Source: Marinobacter sp. DY40_1A1
Lineage (GTDB): Bacteria > Pseudomonadota > Gammaproteobacteria > Pseudomonadales > Oleiphilaceae
Direction of reading: 5' to 3'
Assembly: GCF_016597815.1 (NCBI RefSeq)
Contig: NZ_VCHA01000005.1
Span: 310,001 to 374,000, forward strand
DNA length: 64,000 nucleotides
The notes under the pieces were generated by a model that saw only the letters and a list, made by a program, of their open reading frames with translations, did no database searches and was not told the origin of the DNA. Positions 1 through 9,251 of this stretch are shown here, one piece after another. Numbering within the stretch: position 1 is the stretch's first letter; each line of letters starts with the position of its first letter. Position numbers and translations under genes: made by a program.

Positions 1-2
1 CT

Positions 3-1511
3 GCCCACAGTGATTATCCCTCGCTGACCTTTCGGCGTGGGCGCACCAAAAAGGGTGGAGGCACCTGGTATGGGCCGTTTCCGAGCTCGGGTGCCGTCAA
101 GGAAAGTCTTAATGTATTGCAGAAGGTCTTCCGGATAAGATCCTGTAGTGAAAGCTATTTTCAGAACAGATCGCGCCCCTGTCTGCAGTATCAGATCAAT
201 CGATGTACGGCGCCGTGCGTTGGATATATTTCGCCAGAGGACTACCTCCAGGATATCCGCCACGCCACTATGTTTCTCGAAGGCAAGAACCCCGCCATTA
301 TTCGTGACCTGATGGATGCCATGGAAAAGGCTGCCAAAAACCTCGAGTTTGAAAAGGCCGCTGCCTACCGTGACCAGATCAATCATCTGCGTCATGTACA
401 GGAACAGCAGTCGGTGGATGGCGAAGGCGGGGATGCGGATGTGGTTGCCATTGCGCAGGATGCCGGTGTTGTGTGTATCGTGGTCATTATTGTGCGTGGT
501 GGCAGGGTTTTGGGAACCAAGGATTACTTTCCCCGCTATTCTCTTGAGCAATCAGAAGGCGAGTTGTTAAGTGCGTTTCTGGGCCAGTACTACTTCGGTG
601 GCAACACGCGCCGCGAGATTCCAAAAGATGTGCTGGTTCCGGTTGATGTTGACGGCCAGGAGTTGCTCGCTCAGGCGCTTTCTGATGCAGCCAATCGGGA
701 AACCCGCATTCGTGGTAATGTTCGCGGGGAGCGGCGGCGCTGGCTGGAGTTGGCGATGACCAATGCCCGGCAAACACTGCTTACCCATATCGCCAGCAAG
801 GAAACCGTTTATCGTCGTTTGCTGGCCCTGCGAGACATGCTGGAGCTGGCGGAAACGCCTTCGCGGATGGAGTGTTTTGATATTAGCCACAGCCACGGCG
901 AAAACACCGTCGCATCCTGTGTTGTTTTCGATGAGAATGGTCCCCTTAAAAGTGATTACCGACTGTATAATATCGAGGGCGTGAAGGCAGGAGACGATTA
1001 CGATGCCATGCGCCAGGTTCTGACTCGACGGTACCGCCGAATGGTTGCAGGTGAGGGCAAGCGCCCGGACCTTGTGTTTATTGATGGCGGTAAGGGGCAA
1101 TTGAATATTGCCCGGGAAGTATTTGATGAACTTGGGGTTTCTGATATTCCCCTTATTGGCGTGGCCAAGGGTGTTACCCGGCGCGCAGGTATGGAGCAGT
1201 TGATCGATGCGATGACCGGTGACGTGTTTCGTGTGCCTGCTGATTCACCGGCTTTGCATTTGATTCAGCACATCCGGGATGAATCTCACCGCTTCGCCAT
1301 CAGCGGACACAGGGCAGGACGCGATAAAAAGCGCCGCCAGTCTACACTTGAAGGTATTGAAGGGGTTGGTCCCAAAAGGCGCCGGGAGCTGATTCGTTAT
1401 TTTGGTGGAATACAGGAACTTCGCAAAGCCAGTGTAGACGAGATGGCCAAGGTTCAGGGCATCAGTAAATCACTGGCTGAAAACATATACGCAGCATTGC
1501 ATGATGAGTAA
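3..1511 (+). CDS. uvrC: Excinuclease ABC subunit C (5' end outside window)
   Basis: UvrC makes the dual incisions flanking bulky DNA lesions in nucleotide excision repair, acting on the UvrB-DNA complex. The frame is open from base 3, so the start and the GIY-YIG core lie to the left; 502 residues of a usual ~600 are visible. Seen are the Cys-containing stretch RPCLQYQINRCTAPC, a UVR motif (LEFEKAAAYRDQI, visible residue ~115), the RNase H-like endonuclease region (ECFDISH, FIDGGKGQL) and two C-terminal helix-hairpin-helix units (EGIEGVGPKRR, VQGISKSLA). Its stop overlaps the pgsA start by 11 bp, the usual uvrC-pgsA coupling in gammaproteobacteria. Confidence 0.97.
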   Translation, partial: AHSDYPSLTFRRGRTKKGGGTWYGPFPSSGAVKESLNVLQKVFRIRSCSESYFQNRSRPCLQYQINRCTAPCVGYISPEDYLQDIRHATMFLEGKNPAIIRDLMDAMEKAAKNLEFEKAAAYRDQINHLRHVQEQQSVDGEGGDADVVAIAQDAGVVCIVVIIVRGGRVLGTKDYFPRYSLEQSEGELLSAFLGQYYFGGNTRREIPKDVLVPVDVDGQELLAQALSDAANRETRIRGNVRGERRRWLELAMTNARQTLLTHIASKETVYRRLLALRDMLELAETPSRMECFDISHSHGENTVASCVVFDENGPLKSDYRLYNIEGVKAGDDYDAMRQVLTRRYRRMVAGEGKRPDLVFIDGGKGQLNIAREVFDELGVSDIPLIGVAKGVTRRAGMEQLIDAMTGDVFRVPADSPALHLIQHIRDESHRFAISGHRAGRDKKRRQSTLEGIEGVGPKRRRELIRYFGGIQELRKASVDEMAKVQGISKSLAENIYAALHDE

Positions 1512-2070
1512 CAACCGTATGAACTTACCAAACCTGCTCACACTCTCCCGCATCATTATGATTCCGGTCTTTGTGGCGGTGTTCTATCTCCCCATGCACT
1601 GGAGTTATATGGCAAGTGCGGCGATTTTTGGGCTGGCGGCGGCAACGGACTGGCTGGATGGCTATCTGGCTCGCAAGCTTGACCAGAGCACACCGTTCGG
1701 GGCTTTTCTCGACCCGGTTGCTGATAAATTGATGGTGGCTGTGGCTCTGGCGATGTTGATTCAGGAATACTCGGCAATTCTACTGACCATTCCAGCCACT
1801 GTAATTATCTGCCGTGAAATCGTGATTTCCGCATTGCGGGAATGGATGGCTGAAATCGGCAGCCGGGCAAGTGTTGCCGTGTCTTACATCGGTAAGATTA
1901 AAACCACCGCGCAGATGGCGTCGATTGTGGGCTTGCTGGCGTTTCCCCCCGGCCAACTTCTATCCGAAATTGCCGTGGGGTTATTGTATATTGCCGCCAT
2001 TTTAACGCTCTGGTCTATGGGGTTGTATATCAAAGCGGCCTGGCCAGACCTGTTCCCCGAGAAGAGTTAG
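1501..2070 (+). CDS. pgsA: CDP-diacylglycerol--glycerol-3-phosphate 3-phosphatidyltransferase
   Basis: PgsA is an inner-membrane enzyme that makes phosphatidylglycerol phosphate from CDP-diacylglycerol and glycerol-3-phosphate, the committed step to PG and cardiolipin. The 189-aa product has the full CDP-alcohol phosphotransferase signature: DWLDGYLAR followed by GAFLDPVADK (D-x2-DG-x2-AR-x8-G-x3-D-x3-D), with several hydrophobic segments. The ATG at 1501 overlaps the end of uvrC; an internal ATG at 1519 (MNLPNLLT) is an alternative start and matches the usual family N-terminus better. The 3' end overlaps the convergent lipoprotein gene by 4 bp. Confidence 0.96.
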   Translation: MMSNNRMNLPNLLTLSRIIMIPVFVAVFYLPMHWSYMASAAIFGLAAATDWLDGYLARKLDQSTPFGAFLDPVADKLMVAVALAMLIQEYSAILLTIPATVIICREIVISALREWMAEIGSRASVAVSYIGKIKTTAQMASIVGLLAFPPGQLLSEIAVGLLYIAAILTLWSMGLYIKAAWPDLFPEKS

Positions 2071-2693
2071 CTCGGAGTCGCTTCACAGCTTGTTGCCCAG
2101 GCAATAAGCTCGTCTGCAAGTTGTTCTCCTGCGTTACCAAAGGCCAGTACTACCGCATCAATGCTCGTGTCCTCCGCGGGTGCAGACACGGTGAAGCTCC
2201 TTGAGCACAGAATCCCCTGTGAACGGTTATTAACCAGCTGCCCGTAAACCGATACGGTTACCCGAGTGCTGTCTCCCTGATTGATCGCATGAAAGGCGTT
2301 AATTTCTGTAGAAAGGCTCAAGTCAGCACTGCCTGGGGCAGGATCCATGACCACATGCTGAAAGCTTGCGCTGGCTCTGAAAGCGCCTGCCAACATGTCC
2401 CTTACCAGAACCGGTACCGTATCTCGCCACCGCACTCCGCCATACACTCTGAACTCCCACGGCTGAGGTTTTGCCAGAATCCGTGAGCTGTTGTACGGGT
2501 CAGATGCTACCGGCATATCAATCCTCAGGCTTTCGGATCTGCTGATGGCGTTGCTGTCGGGTTTAAGAGGGGTTGGGAAATCCATCACTCTGGGCGCTTC
2601 AGGTACCGGGAATACCGTGCAAGCGGCCATTGAGCCAGAAATTACAAACGCGACACCCGCAGCCTTTAAACCCTTGATCGCTAAACGGCTCAC
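2067..2693 (-). CDS. ABC-type transport auxiliary lipoprotein (PqiC-like)
   Basis: This is a 208-aa predicted lipoprotein: hydrophobic signal, then lipobox GSMAAC with Cys25 as the lipidation site. The body (SESLRIDMP, NSSRILAKPQPWEFRVYGGVRW) fits the auxiliary lipoprotein family found with MCE transporters (PqiC/DUF330 type), which sit in the outer membrane facing the periplasm. It is the last gene of a four-gene minus-strand operon and overlaps the MlaD-like gene by 4 bp, suggesting coupling. It probably receives or passes lipid at the outer-membrane end of the MCE bridge. It takes the place a MlaC-type shuttle would hold. Confidence 0.85.
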   Translation of the reverse strand: MSRLAIKGLKAAGVAFVISGSMAACTVFPVPEAPRVMDFPTPLKPDSNAISRSESLRIDMPVASDPYNSSRILAKPQPWEFRVYGGVRWRDTVPVLVRDMLAGAFRASASFQHVVMDPAPGSADLSLSTEINAFHAINQGDSTRVTVSVYGQLVNNRSQGILCSRSFTVSAPAEDTSIDAVVLAFGNAGEQLADELIAWATSCEATPS

Positions 2694-3628
2694 TGTGATA
2701 CCTCCTTGATCGTTGGGGCGCCCAAGAGAGTGCCTCTGGGGTCTTCTTCCAAACGACGGGTAAATTGGTTCAGGTTTCTAAGGGTGCCACGAAGTTCTCT
2801 CAGTGCCGGTGCTAATTCGCCCATTCCCTGGAGCCCTGAATCCAGAGCACCTTCGTTTTTCCGGGTTAGGTCGTCGATACGAACAACCGCTTCCTGAACA
2901 CGGGTCATGGCTGAACTCATGCTGCTTAATACCGATTTTGTCTCGTTTTGCAGCAGGGCGTTGGCGTTATCCGAAACCTTGGATACTTTTGATGCAGCTT
3001 CAGCGGCACGTTGACTGGCATCATCCATACGTTCGAGAAGGGCCGTCAACTGTTCACGGCTGTCCAGTAAGGATTCACTCGCTTCGCGGGTGTTGCGGAA
3101 AATCGCTGTCAGGTTCTCGGTGTTTTCCTTTGAGAGCAAGGTGTTCGCGCTGGTCAGCAGTTGCTCTGCCTTTGTCAAAAGGGCCTCGCCATTGGTCAGT
3201 AGGCTTTTAAACGCTGAAGGTTCGGCAGTAATCTGCGCCGGATCAGTTCGGGTGCCCGTCAACACTGGGCTATCCTTGGTGCCACCGCTGAACTGAACGC
3301 TCATGCTGCCTGCAATATTAGCCAGCACCAAGCCCGCACGGGTGTTTTTCCGTACGGGAACAGTCTGTTCAACCCGCACCAGAACTCGCACGTGGCCGGG
3401 GTTGTCCGGGTCGAGTTTCAGTTCCAGTACATCGCCCACAGCAACGCCACTGTAAAGAACCGGGTTGCCTTTGGCGAGACCGCCCACGGCCTGGTCAAAC
3501 ACGATTTCGTAATAGGACCATTCGCGGTCTGCAGAGGACTTGACCAGCCACAATGCGAACAATAAGGCCGCCAGCACCGCAGTGAGCGTAAAAAGCCCAA
3601 TAATAAGATGGTGTGCTTTTGGTTCCAT
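2690..3628 (-). CDS. MlaD/MCE family periplasmic lipid-transport protein
   Basis: The 312-aa protein starts with one membrane anchor (residues ~8-30, LIIGLFTLTAVLAALLFAL), then a single MCE domain (~40-120, with VGGLAKGNPVLYSGVAVGDV), then a long helical or coiled-coil tail with several LL/SL-rich heptads (~150-300). MCE proteins form hexameric rings that make a hydrophobic channel for phospholipid between the membranes. It is longer than E. coli MlaD (~180 aa), and the extended tail resembles the helical barrels of longer MCE proteins. It lies 6 bp after the ATPase gene. Confidence 0.92.
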   Translation of the reverse strand: MEPKAHHLIIGLFTLTAVLAALLFALWLVKSSADREWSYYEIVFDQAVGGLAKGNPVLYSGVAVGDVLELKLDPDNPGHVRVLVRVEQTVPVRKNTRAGLVLANIAGSMSVQFSGGTKDSPVLTGTRTDPAQITAEPSAFKSLLTNGEALLTKAEQLLTSANTLLSKENTENLTAIFRNTREASESLLDSREQLTALLERMDDASQRAAEAASKVSKVSDNANALLQNETKSVLSSMSSAMTRVQEAVVRIDDLTRKNEGALDSGLQGMGELAPALRELRGTLRNLNQFTRRLEEDPRGTLLGAPTIKEVSQ

Positions 3629-3634
3629 AGCCTC

Positions 3635-4462
3635 TTACTCCGGTAACCGTCTCGTATCTTGAGCGCGGAATGCGTAACTGGCGGCCCGCCCGCGGGGGCC
3701 CTGAAAATAATCCTGAATCCATGCATCGTCTGTTGCAGCGACGTTTTCGATGGAGTCTGCAACCAGAACTTTCTTTTGTGACAGCACTGCCACCCGATCG
3801 CAGGTTGTATACAAAGTATCCAGATCGTGGGTGACCAAAAACACAGTCAGCCCCAGAGCATCCCGAAGGGTAACGATCAGCTTGTCAAATGCTGCAGCGC
3901 CAATAGGGTCGAGCCCGGCGGTTGGTTCATCCAGAAACAGAACTTCCGGGTCCATTGCCAGCGCCCGCGCCAAGGCAGCGCGTTTGACCATGCCGCCCGA
4001 GAGTTCTGACGGGTATTTTAGGGCGGAGTCTGCTGGCAAGCCCGTAAGAGCAAGTTTCATGTGGGCAAGCTCTTCCGCATCCGGGCGGGACAAGTCGCAG
4101 TGCTCAATTAATGGCAGTGAAATATTCTGAAGCAGATTCAATGAGGTGAACAGCGCGCCTCTTTGAAACAGAACGCCAAAGCGCTGCTCGGTTTGCGAGC
4201 GTTCTGCAGCGCTCAGTTCATCGAGATCTTTCCCGAAAACCCTTATACGGCCGGCTGAAGGTTTGAGGAGGCCCACTATGCTTCTCAGGAGCACCGACTT
4301 GCCCGTTCCTGAACCGCCTACAACGCCCAGGATTTCACCTTTGACGAGATCCAGATCCAGGTTTTTGTGGACTACATGACTACCAAAGCGGTTATCAAGC
4401 CCGCGCACTTCAATAACGGACGCTGGGCGAGTGTTGGCTGCGTGAATGGTCTGCTCTGCCAT
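3635..4462 (-). CDS. ABC transporter ATP-binding protein, MlaF-like
   Basis: Cytoplasmic ATPase of the MCE transporter, 275 aa. Seen: Walker A GGSGTGKSVLLRS (~residue 49), signature motif LSGGMVKRAALARAL, Walker B EVLFLDEPTAGLDP, and the switch His in VTHDLDTLY. LSGGM rather than LSGGQ is typical of MlaF/TTG2A ATPases. The gene is 3 bp from the permease and 6 bp from the MCE gene, so all four probably share one transcript. It powers phospholipid movement; direction cannot be read from sequence. Confidence 0.94.
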   Translation of the reverse strand: MAEQTIHAANTRPASVIEVRGLDNRFGSHVVHKNLDLDLVKGEILGVVGGSGTGKSVLLRSIVGLLKPSAGRIRVFGKDLDELSAAERSQTEQRFGVLFQRGALFTSLNLLQNISLPLIEHCDLSRPDAEELAHMKLALTGLPADSALKYPSELSGGMVKRAALARALAMDPEVLFLDEPTAGLDPIGAAAFDKLIVTLRDALGLTVFLVTHDLDTLYTTCDRVAVLSQKKVLVADSIENVAATDDAWIQDYFQGPRGRAASYAFRAQDTRRLPE

Positions 4463-4465
4463 GGT

Positions 4466-5647
4466 TTACCAGCCCATTTCCATGAAGAAAAGTGCAGCCA
4501 CCGCATCAAGAAGAATAACCATAAAAATCGACTGCACTACAGCAGACGTGGTGTGCACGCCAACGGACTGAGCGCTGCCGCCCACTTTGAATCCTTCAAG
4601 GCAGCCGATGGCCGCGATCAAAAAGGCAAAAATGGGCGCTTTCGACATACCTACAAGAAAGTGCTTTAGCGCAATGTCCCGCTCTACAATCGCCATGAAT
4701 TGAGTTGGAGTAATGTCCAGTGCAAGAGCGCAGACCATGCCACCGCCAACAAGACCGGAGATAATGCCCACAAAGGTCAGAATCGGCAGGCTGACCATCA
4801 TCGCCAGAACTCGCGGAATGACGAGCAATTCAACTGGGTCCAGCCCCAGAGTGCGGATGGCATCCAGCTCCTCGTTTACTTTCATGGCACCGATTTGTGC
4901 AGTGAAGGCGCTGGCCGTTCGGCCTGCAAGCAAAATGGCCGCAAGCAACACGCCAAACTCCCGAAAAAACGAGAAGGCCACCAGATTGACTGTATAGATC
5001 GTAGCGCCAAAGTCTTTCAGAACCGTGGCACCCAGGAAGGCGACCACGGCTCCCACCAGAAATGTGAGCAGGGCAACAATAGGAAGCGCGTTAAGGCCGG
5101 TAGCCTGAATCGCCGCGACGAACGGCGTGACACGCCAACGGCTGGGTCGCGGCAGAATAACCACCAGCGTTGCGATTATCTGGCCGACAAATCCGGACAA
5201 CAGGTAAGCAAGGTGCCAAACGGCCGCAACTCTCTTGCCAGTTTCGGTCAGAAACTCTGCAACTGGCGTAAGACCTTCAGGCTCAGGGGATGGCTCTTCT
5301 CGCATTGCATCTGCCACTGCGTGCAGCAGTGCGCTTTGTTCCTGGGGCAGGGTTGTCGGGGTGTTACCATCCTGTTTAGTCAGCGAAATGAGAGTGTCTG
5401 GCCCGAGCAGGGTGGTCAGAAGTGATGCGCCGGCCGTATCAACTTGCCCCAGACCTTTCAGGTCTATGCGTTCAGCGGCCCACTGTTGGTCGGAATTCGC
5501 CTCAACACGCTTTTTGAGTGCTTTATAGTCGGCCAGAGTCCAGTCGCCCTGAATAATCAGGTGGCCGTTCTCACTCGCCAGAGATCCTGGCTGACGGTGA
5601 TTCAATGAGGGTTTTTCGTGTTCCGGGGAGCTGGCACTGATGGGCAC
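4466..5647 (-). CDS. MlaE-family permease with N-terminal STAS domain
   Basis: This 393-aa protein fuses two parts that are separate in E. coli. Residues ~25-120 form a STAS-like domain (NGHLIIQGDWTLADY, IDLKGLGQVDTAGASLL), the role of MlaB; residues ~145-393 are the MlaE permease with five to six membrane segments and the conserved loop FFREFGVLLAAILLAGR...GAMKVNEELDAI. It is first in the operon permease-ATPase-MCE-lipoprotein, and starts 41 bp from the end of thiQ. The fusion form is common outside enterobacteria. Confidence 0.93.
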   Translation of the reverse strand: MPISASSPEHEKPSLNHRQPGSLASENGHLIIQGDWTLADYKALKKRVEANSDQQWAAERIDLKGLGQVDTAGASLLTTLLGPDTLISLTKQDGNTPTTLPQEQSALLHAVADAMREEPSPEPEGLTPVAEFLTETGKRVAAVWHLAYLLSGFVGQIIATLVVILPRPSRWRVTPFVAAIQATGLNALPIVALLTFLVGAVVAFLGATVLKDFGATIYTVNLVAFSFFREFGVLLAAILLAGRTASAFTAQIGAMKVNEELDAIRTLGLDPVELLVIPRVLAMMVSLPILTFVGIISGLVGGGMVCALALDITPTQFMAIVERDIALKHFLVGMSKAPIFAFLIAAIGCLEGFKVGGSAQSVGVHTTSAVVQSIFMVILLDAVAALFFMEMGW

Positions 5648-5688
5648 GGGTGTCAGAATTCCAAAGGTTGGTTTATTAGCTTACTAGC

Positions 5689-6303
5689 TTAGAGTCTGTG
5701 AACGCTATCTGCCAGTAACTGGCGGTCTTCCTTATCATGGCTGGCGAGCACAATGAGTGTACCCCGAGCTTTCTCATCTAGCAGCAATTGTCGAAGAAGA
5801 TCCCGTGCTTCGCTGTCCAGGCCCGTAAGTGGCTCATCAAGAAGCAGTATTGGCTTTTTGCGCAGCAGCGCCCGTAATAAGGCAACACGCTGTCGCTGGC
5901 CGCCAGAAAGGTCTCCGGGTAAACGCTTGCCAAAGCCTTCAAGACCAACGCTGTCCAGTCCCTGCTCGATAGCCTGTTGGTTCTCAGGTGTGAGTTTTAG
6001 CCCGGGGTGGATGCCAAGGCCGATATTCGTCTCAACATTGAGGTGTTCAAACAGGTTGTGCTCCTGGAACACGCTGGTGAATGGTCGTTGCCAGGGTGCC
6101 TGTTGGCGCAGGCTTTCATCCTGCCAAAGGATGTCCCCCGATTGTGGCTCAAGAAAACCTGCCAGCAGGTTCATCAGTGTGGATTTGCCCGATCCGCTGG
6201 CGCCGTGAATCGCAATGCATTGCCCTGGCTCCACGGTGAAATGAAAATTCCAGGGAGATTCCTGGTCCGGGTATGAAAATACCAGATTCTTTACTTCAAG
6301 CAT
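5689..6303 (-). CDS. thiQ: Thiamine ABC transporter ATP-binding protein
   Basis: ThiQ energises uptake of thiamine or thiamine phosphates through ThiP. The 204-aa product has Walker A HGASGSGKSTLMNLL, signature LSGGQRQRVALLRALL, Walker B PILLLDEPLTGLD and a switch His (LASHDKED). The ATG at 6303 has GGAG about 8 bp upstream and gives the family N-terminus (MLEVKNLVF); an ATG at 6321 would only extend the overlap with thiP. The final gene of the riboswitch-controlled thiBPQ operon. Confidence 0.94.
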   Translation of the reverse strand: MLEVKNLVFSYPDQESPWNFHFTVEPGQCIAIHGASGSGKSTLMNLLAGFLEPQSGDILWQDESLRQQAPWQRPFTSVFQEHNLFEHLNVETNIGLGIHPGLKLTPENQQAIEQGLDSVGLEGFGKRLPGDLSGGQRQRVALLRALLRKKPILLLDEPLTGLDSEARDLLRQLLLDEKARGTLIVLASHDKEDRQLLADSVHRL

Positions 6304-8020
6304 GTTCAGGCTCCGGAACACTTCTGGGTAATTTGGTTACCAAACCGGTTTGGTGTAACGGCGATCCCAGCCTGTTAAAAACGCTAAACAGTACGAGCAA
6401 AAGCAGCACAAGCCAGAGCCCGGTGGCGGCCGCGGCATCCATTCGGTAGCTTCCAAGCTGTTGATAAAGCAAGACCGGTAGTGTGGGTTGGCCCGGGGTT
6501 CCGAAGAGCGCAATAACGCCGAAGTCGCCCAGCGATAAGCCTGTGCCGTAGGCCATGGCCAAAGCCAGTGGCTTGCGCATTCTTGGCCAGTGCAGCCAGC
6601 GCCAACGATACCAGCCCAGTACGCCAAGCTGATCCGCTTGCTGACGACTGGCGGAGTCGAGGCTGCCTAGCGGGCCTTTGAGCATCTGCAATACAAAGGG
6701 CAGGGCCATCATGGCGTTGATCAAGGTAACCAGCACTAACCCTTCACTTGAGCTCCCAAGGCTGGGTCGGAACAGCAGAAACAGGCCTGTGCCGAGAACC
6801 AGCGGTGGAATCATCATAGGCAAATACGCTGCCACATCGGTTAGCTGAGTGATTGCAGGTCTCTTCGATACCGATCCCGAAGCCAGCATTAGTAGAGCAG
6901 CGCATACGGACATCAGCCCGGCGGGAAGGGCGATTGCCAGGCTTCTCTTTGTTGCATCGAGCAATGCGGGATTTACCGAAAAGCTGCCTTGCGGGAAGAA
7001 AGCGCTGCCCATGCCGGGCAGCCCTCTAATCAAAATGGCCAGCAGTGGCATTACCAGAAAGAACACAAACAATAGGAGAAGGGTGCCATCTGCCAAGCGC
7101 GCTTGGAGGGAACTGCCTGCTTTGGTTCGGTGCGACGCAACGCGCCTGTCCGGCAGTAGAGAAGCCGTAAGCCCGCGGCGGGCTGCCAGCCACCAGAGGA
7201 ACCCGCAAATAATAAGTTGAACCATGGCAAGTAGTGCTGCCTGGCCGGAATCGAATTCGAATCGCAAAGACTGGTAGATGGCAACTTCAATGGTGGTTGC
7301 CGCTGGGCCGCCGCCCAAGGTCATCACTATGGCAAAGCTGGTAAAGCACAGTGTGAATACCAGTGCCGCAACGCCAGACAAGACAGGCTTGATGGCAGGC
7401 CACTCCACCGCTCGCCAATACCACCAGCGCCCAAGCCCGAGCTGGGCGGCAACCCTGAGTTGCGATGGGGGTGCACCTTCAATTGCCTGCAACAGAATCC
7501 GTGCGGCCAGCGGCGCGTTGAAAAACACATGGGCCAACACAATGCCGTTGATGCCGTAGAGGTTCCATGATGCGCCAAGCCAGTCATGGGCAAAGCCGGT
7601 GAACCAACCTTGGCGCCCGTACACACCAACCAATCCAGATACCGCAACAATTGAAGGGAGCACCAAACTAAGCTCCATGAGGCGAAGAAGCACGGCGCGC
7701 CCGGGAAAAGCCGTTTGTCTTGCGAGGATTCTGGCAATCGGAATAGCCACAAGCAGGCTGAGTAAAACCGAAAGAAACGCCTGCCAAATCGTAAAGGTAA
7801 CCACGGTGCGCAAATAGCGGCTTTGCCAGAGTTGGCTGATATCCGGTAGTGAAGCCTCCCAGATAAGGGATGCCAGCCCCGCCACCGAAAGCAGCACCAG
7901 CGCACTGGCGATCGTAAACCCGGGCCAGAGCTGCCACCCGGGGCGGCTGAAAGGTGCAGGCCGCCCGGGTGTCGAGTGCGAAGGTAACGCGTGTTGCTGG
8001 CGCTTAGCGAGGCTGCTCAT
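6296..8020 (-). CDS. thiP: Thiamine ABC transporter permease
   Basis: A 574-aa inner-membrane permease with about twelve hydrophobic segments arranged as two binding-protein-dependent transport domains. Each half carries an EAA-like cytoplasmic loop (around EGAPPSQLRVAAQLGLG in the first half, SASRQQADQLGVLG in the second). Length and duplicated architecture match ThiP/FbpB-type permeases. It follows thiB by 9 bp and overlaps thiQ by 8 bp. Thiamine is inferred as substrate from the TPP riboswitch and gene order. Confidence 0.94.
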   Translation of the reverse strand: MSSLAKRQQHALPSHSTPGRPAPFSRPGWQLWPGFTIASALVLLSVAGLASLIWEASLPDISQLWQSRYLRTVVTFTIWQAFLSVLLSLLVAIPIARILARQTAFPGRAVLLRLMELSLVLPSIVAVSGLVGVYGRQGWFTGFAHDWLGASWNLYGINGIVLAHVFFNAPLAARILLQAIEGAPPSQLRVAAQLGLGRWWYWRAVEWPAIKPVLSGVAALVFTLCFTSFAIVMTLGGGPAATTIEVAIYQSLRFEFDSGQAALLAMVQLIICGFLWWLAARRGLTASLLPDRRVASHRTKAGSSLQARLADGTLLLLFVFFLVMPLLAILIRGLPGMGSAFFPQGSFSVNPALLDATKRSLAIALPAGLMSVCAALLMLASGSVSKRPAITQLTDVAAYLPMMIPPLVLGTGLFLLFRPSLGSSSEGLVLVTLINAMMALPFVLQMLKGPLGSLDSASRQQADQLGVLGWYRWRWLHWPRMRKPLALAMAYGTGLSLGDFGVIALFGTPGQPTLPVLLYQQLGSYRMDAAAATGLWLVLLLLVLFSVFNRLGSPLHQTGLVTKLPRSVPEPEHA

Positions 8021-8029
8021 GGGCCTTGA

Positions 8030-9034
8030 TTACCGTGTCATGGCATCCAGCCACTCGTTCATCCATTGGCGGCGGTTATCGCTGACCGTTTTCGGGTCAA
8101 AATACAACGCTTCCTCTGGCTGGATCAGCTTGTCGAAAACAGACGGCAATTCATCGCCCAAATCGGTAGCCGGGTACATCACGTTTTTAAGTGGAATGTG
8201 CCTTTGAAAATCCGCGCTCAGCATAAAGTCGAGAAATTCACGCCCGAGTTTTTTCTGATCGGATGAATCAACCAAGGCAGCCACTTCAACTTGCAGATAG
8301 TGACCCTCTTCGAACTGAGCGGCCTGGTAACGATCTGTTTTATCTACGGCCATGTGGTAAGCCGGGGAGGTGCTGTAGGAAAGAATCATCGGCGCTTCGC
8401 CATTCATGAACAGCGAGAAATAGCCGTCGCTCCAGCTTTTGGTTGTGGTGAGAATCTTGCCGTTGAGTTGTGCCCATTTTTCGGCCGCCTGGTCGCCGTA
8501 TACATGGCGCATCCAGAGCAGCAATCCAAGGCCGGGGGTGCTGGTTCTAGGGTCCTGGATGATGATCTTCAGGTCGTCAGGGGCAGCGATCAGTGCTTCC
8601 AGACTTTTTGGTGGATTAGGCAGTTGTTCGGTATCGTAAACGAACGCAAAGTAGCCCCAGTCGTAAGGTACAAACACCGGGTCTTGCCAGTTGATGGGCA
8701 GGTTCAGGGCTGAAAGATCGGTTTCGTGGTTTGCCAACAAGCCTGTTTGCCGGGTTGTTTCCATGGTGGCGGTGTCCAGACCCAGCACCACATCGGCCTG
8801 AGTGCTTTTGCCCTCAAGGCGCAGGCGTTGGAGAATGTCACCACCGCTGTCCAGTACCACATAGTTGATCTGGCAGTTGCAGGTTTGCTCAAAGGCTTCC
8901 TTAACGGCTGGCCCCGGGCCCCATTCTGCGGCGAAAGAGGGGTGGGTATACACAGTAAGGATGGCTGCCTTTTGGGCGTGTGCGGGCGCAAAGGCCAAAG
9001 CAAGCAGAAACAGTGCAAACGCTCGGATGAGCAT
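8030..9034 (-). CDS. thiB: Thiamine-binding periplasmic protein
   Basis: ThiB captures thiamine, TMP or TPP in the periplasm and delivers it to ThiP. The start at 9034 is supported by GGAGG about 10 bp upstream and gives a clean Sec signal peptide (MLIRAFALFLLALAFAPAHA). The 334-aa body has family landmarks LTVYTHPSFAAEWGPG, DVVLGLDTATM, FVPYDWGYFAFVYD and PRTSTPGLGLLLWM. It is the first gene after the TPP riboswitch. A longer open frame up to 9133 runs into the riboswitch and is not coding. Confidence 0.95.
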   Translation of the reverse strand: MLIRAFALFLLALAFAPAHAQKAAILTVYTHPSFAAEWGPGPAVKEAFEQTCNCQINYVVLDSGGDILQRLRLEGKSTQADVVLGLDTATMETTRQTGLLANHETDLSALNLPINWQDPVFVPYDWGYFAFVYDTEQLPNPPKSLEALIAAPDDLKIIIQDPRTSTPGLGLLLWMRHVYGDQAAEKWAQLNGKILTTTKSWSDGYFSLFMNGEAPMILSYSTSPAYHMAVDKTDRYQAAQFEEGHYLQVEVAALVDSSDQKKLGREFLDFMLSADFQRHIPLKNVMYPATDLGDELPSVFDKLIQPEEALYFDPKTVSDNRRQWMNEWLDAMTR

Positions 9035-9116
9035 GGTGGTATAACCTCCGCAACAAGTTAAGGGTGGCCATAATTGGCAGCCATGTCGCGGGCCCCACCG
9101 AGGGTGGTGAGTGCTC

Positions 9117-9195
9117 AATCCCTTCGCCGGCATAATCCGGATCAGGTTCCGCGGGTATGGTCTCAGCCCGGCATTTGCCCGGCACCCCGTTGAGT
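9117..9195 (-). promoter_or_regulatory. TPP riboswitch (THI element) upstream of thiB
   Basis: Read on the minus strand, the segment contains the conserved THI-box parts in order: CGGGGTGCC, GGGCTGAGA, ACCCGCGGAACCTGATC, then CGGATTATGCCGGCGAAGGGA. This is the TPP-binding aptamer, which represses thiamine uptake genes when TPP is abundant. It ends about 80 bp before the thiB start. The intervening minus-strand sequence includes the paired block CCACCCTCGGTGGGG (9087-9107), which could serve as the expression platform. Translational or transcriptional control cannot be decided by eye. Confidence 0.95.
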
Positions 9196-9251
9196 TGAAT
9201 AAAGTGTACCATGCTGGCGGTTGGCAATGGTAAGAGGCAAGGAGAACGCAG

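Noticed and set aside
4700..5425. Long plus-strand frame opposite the MlaE gene
   Set aside because: It is very rich in Gln, Asn, His and Lys, has no family resemblance, and lies wholly inside the well-supported permease gene on the other strand.
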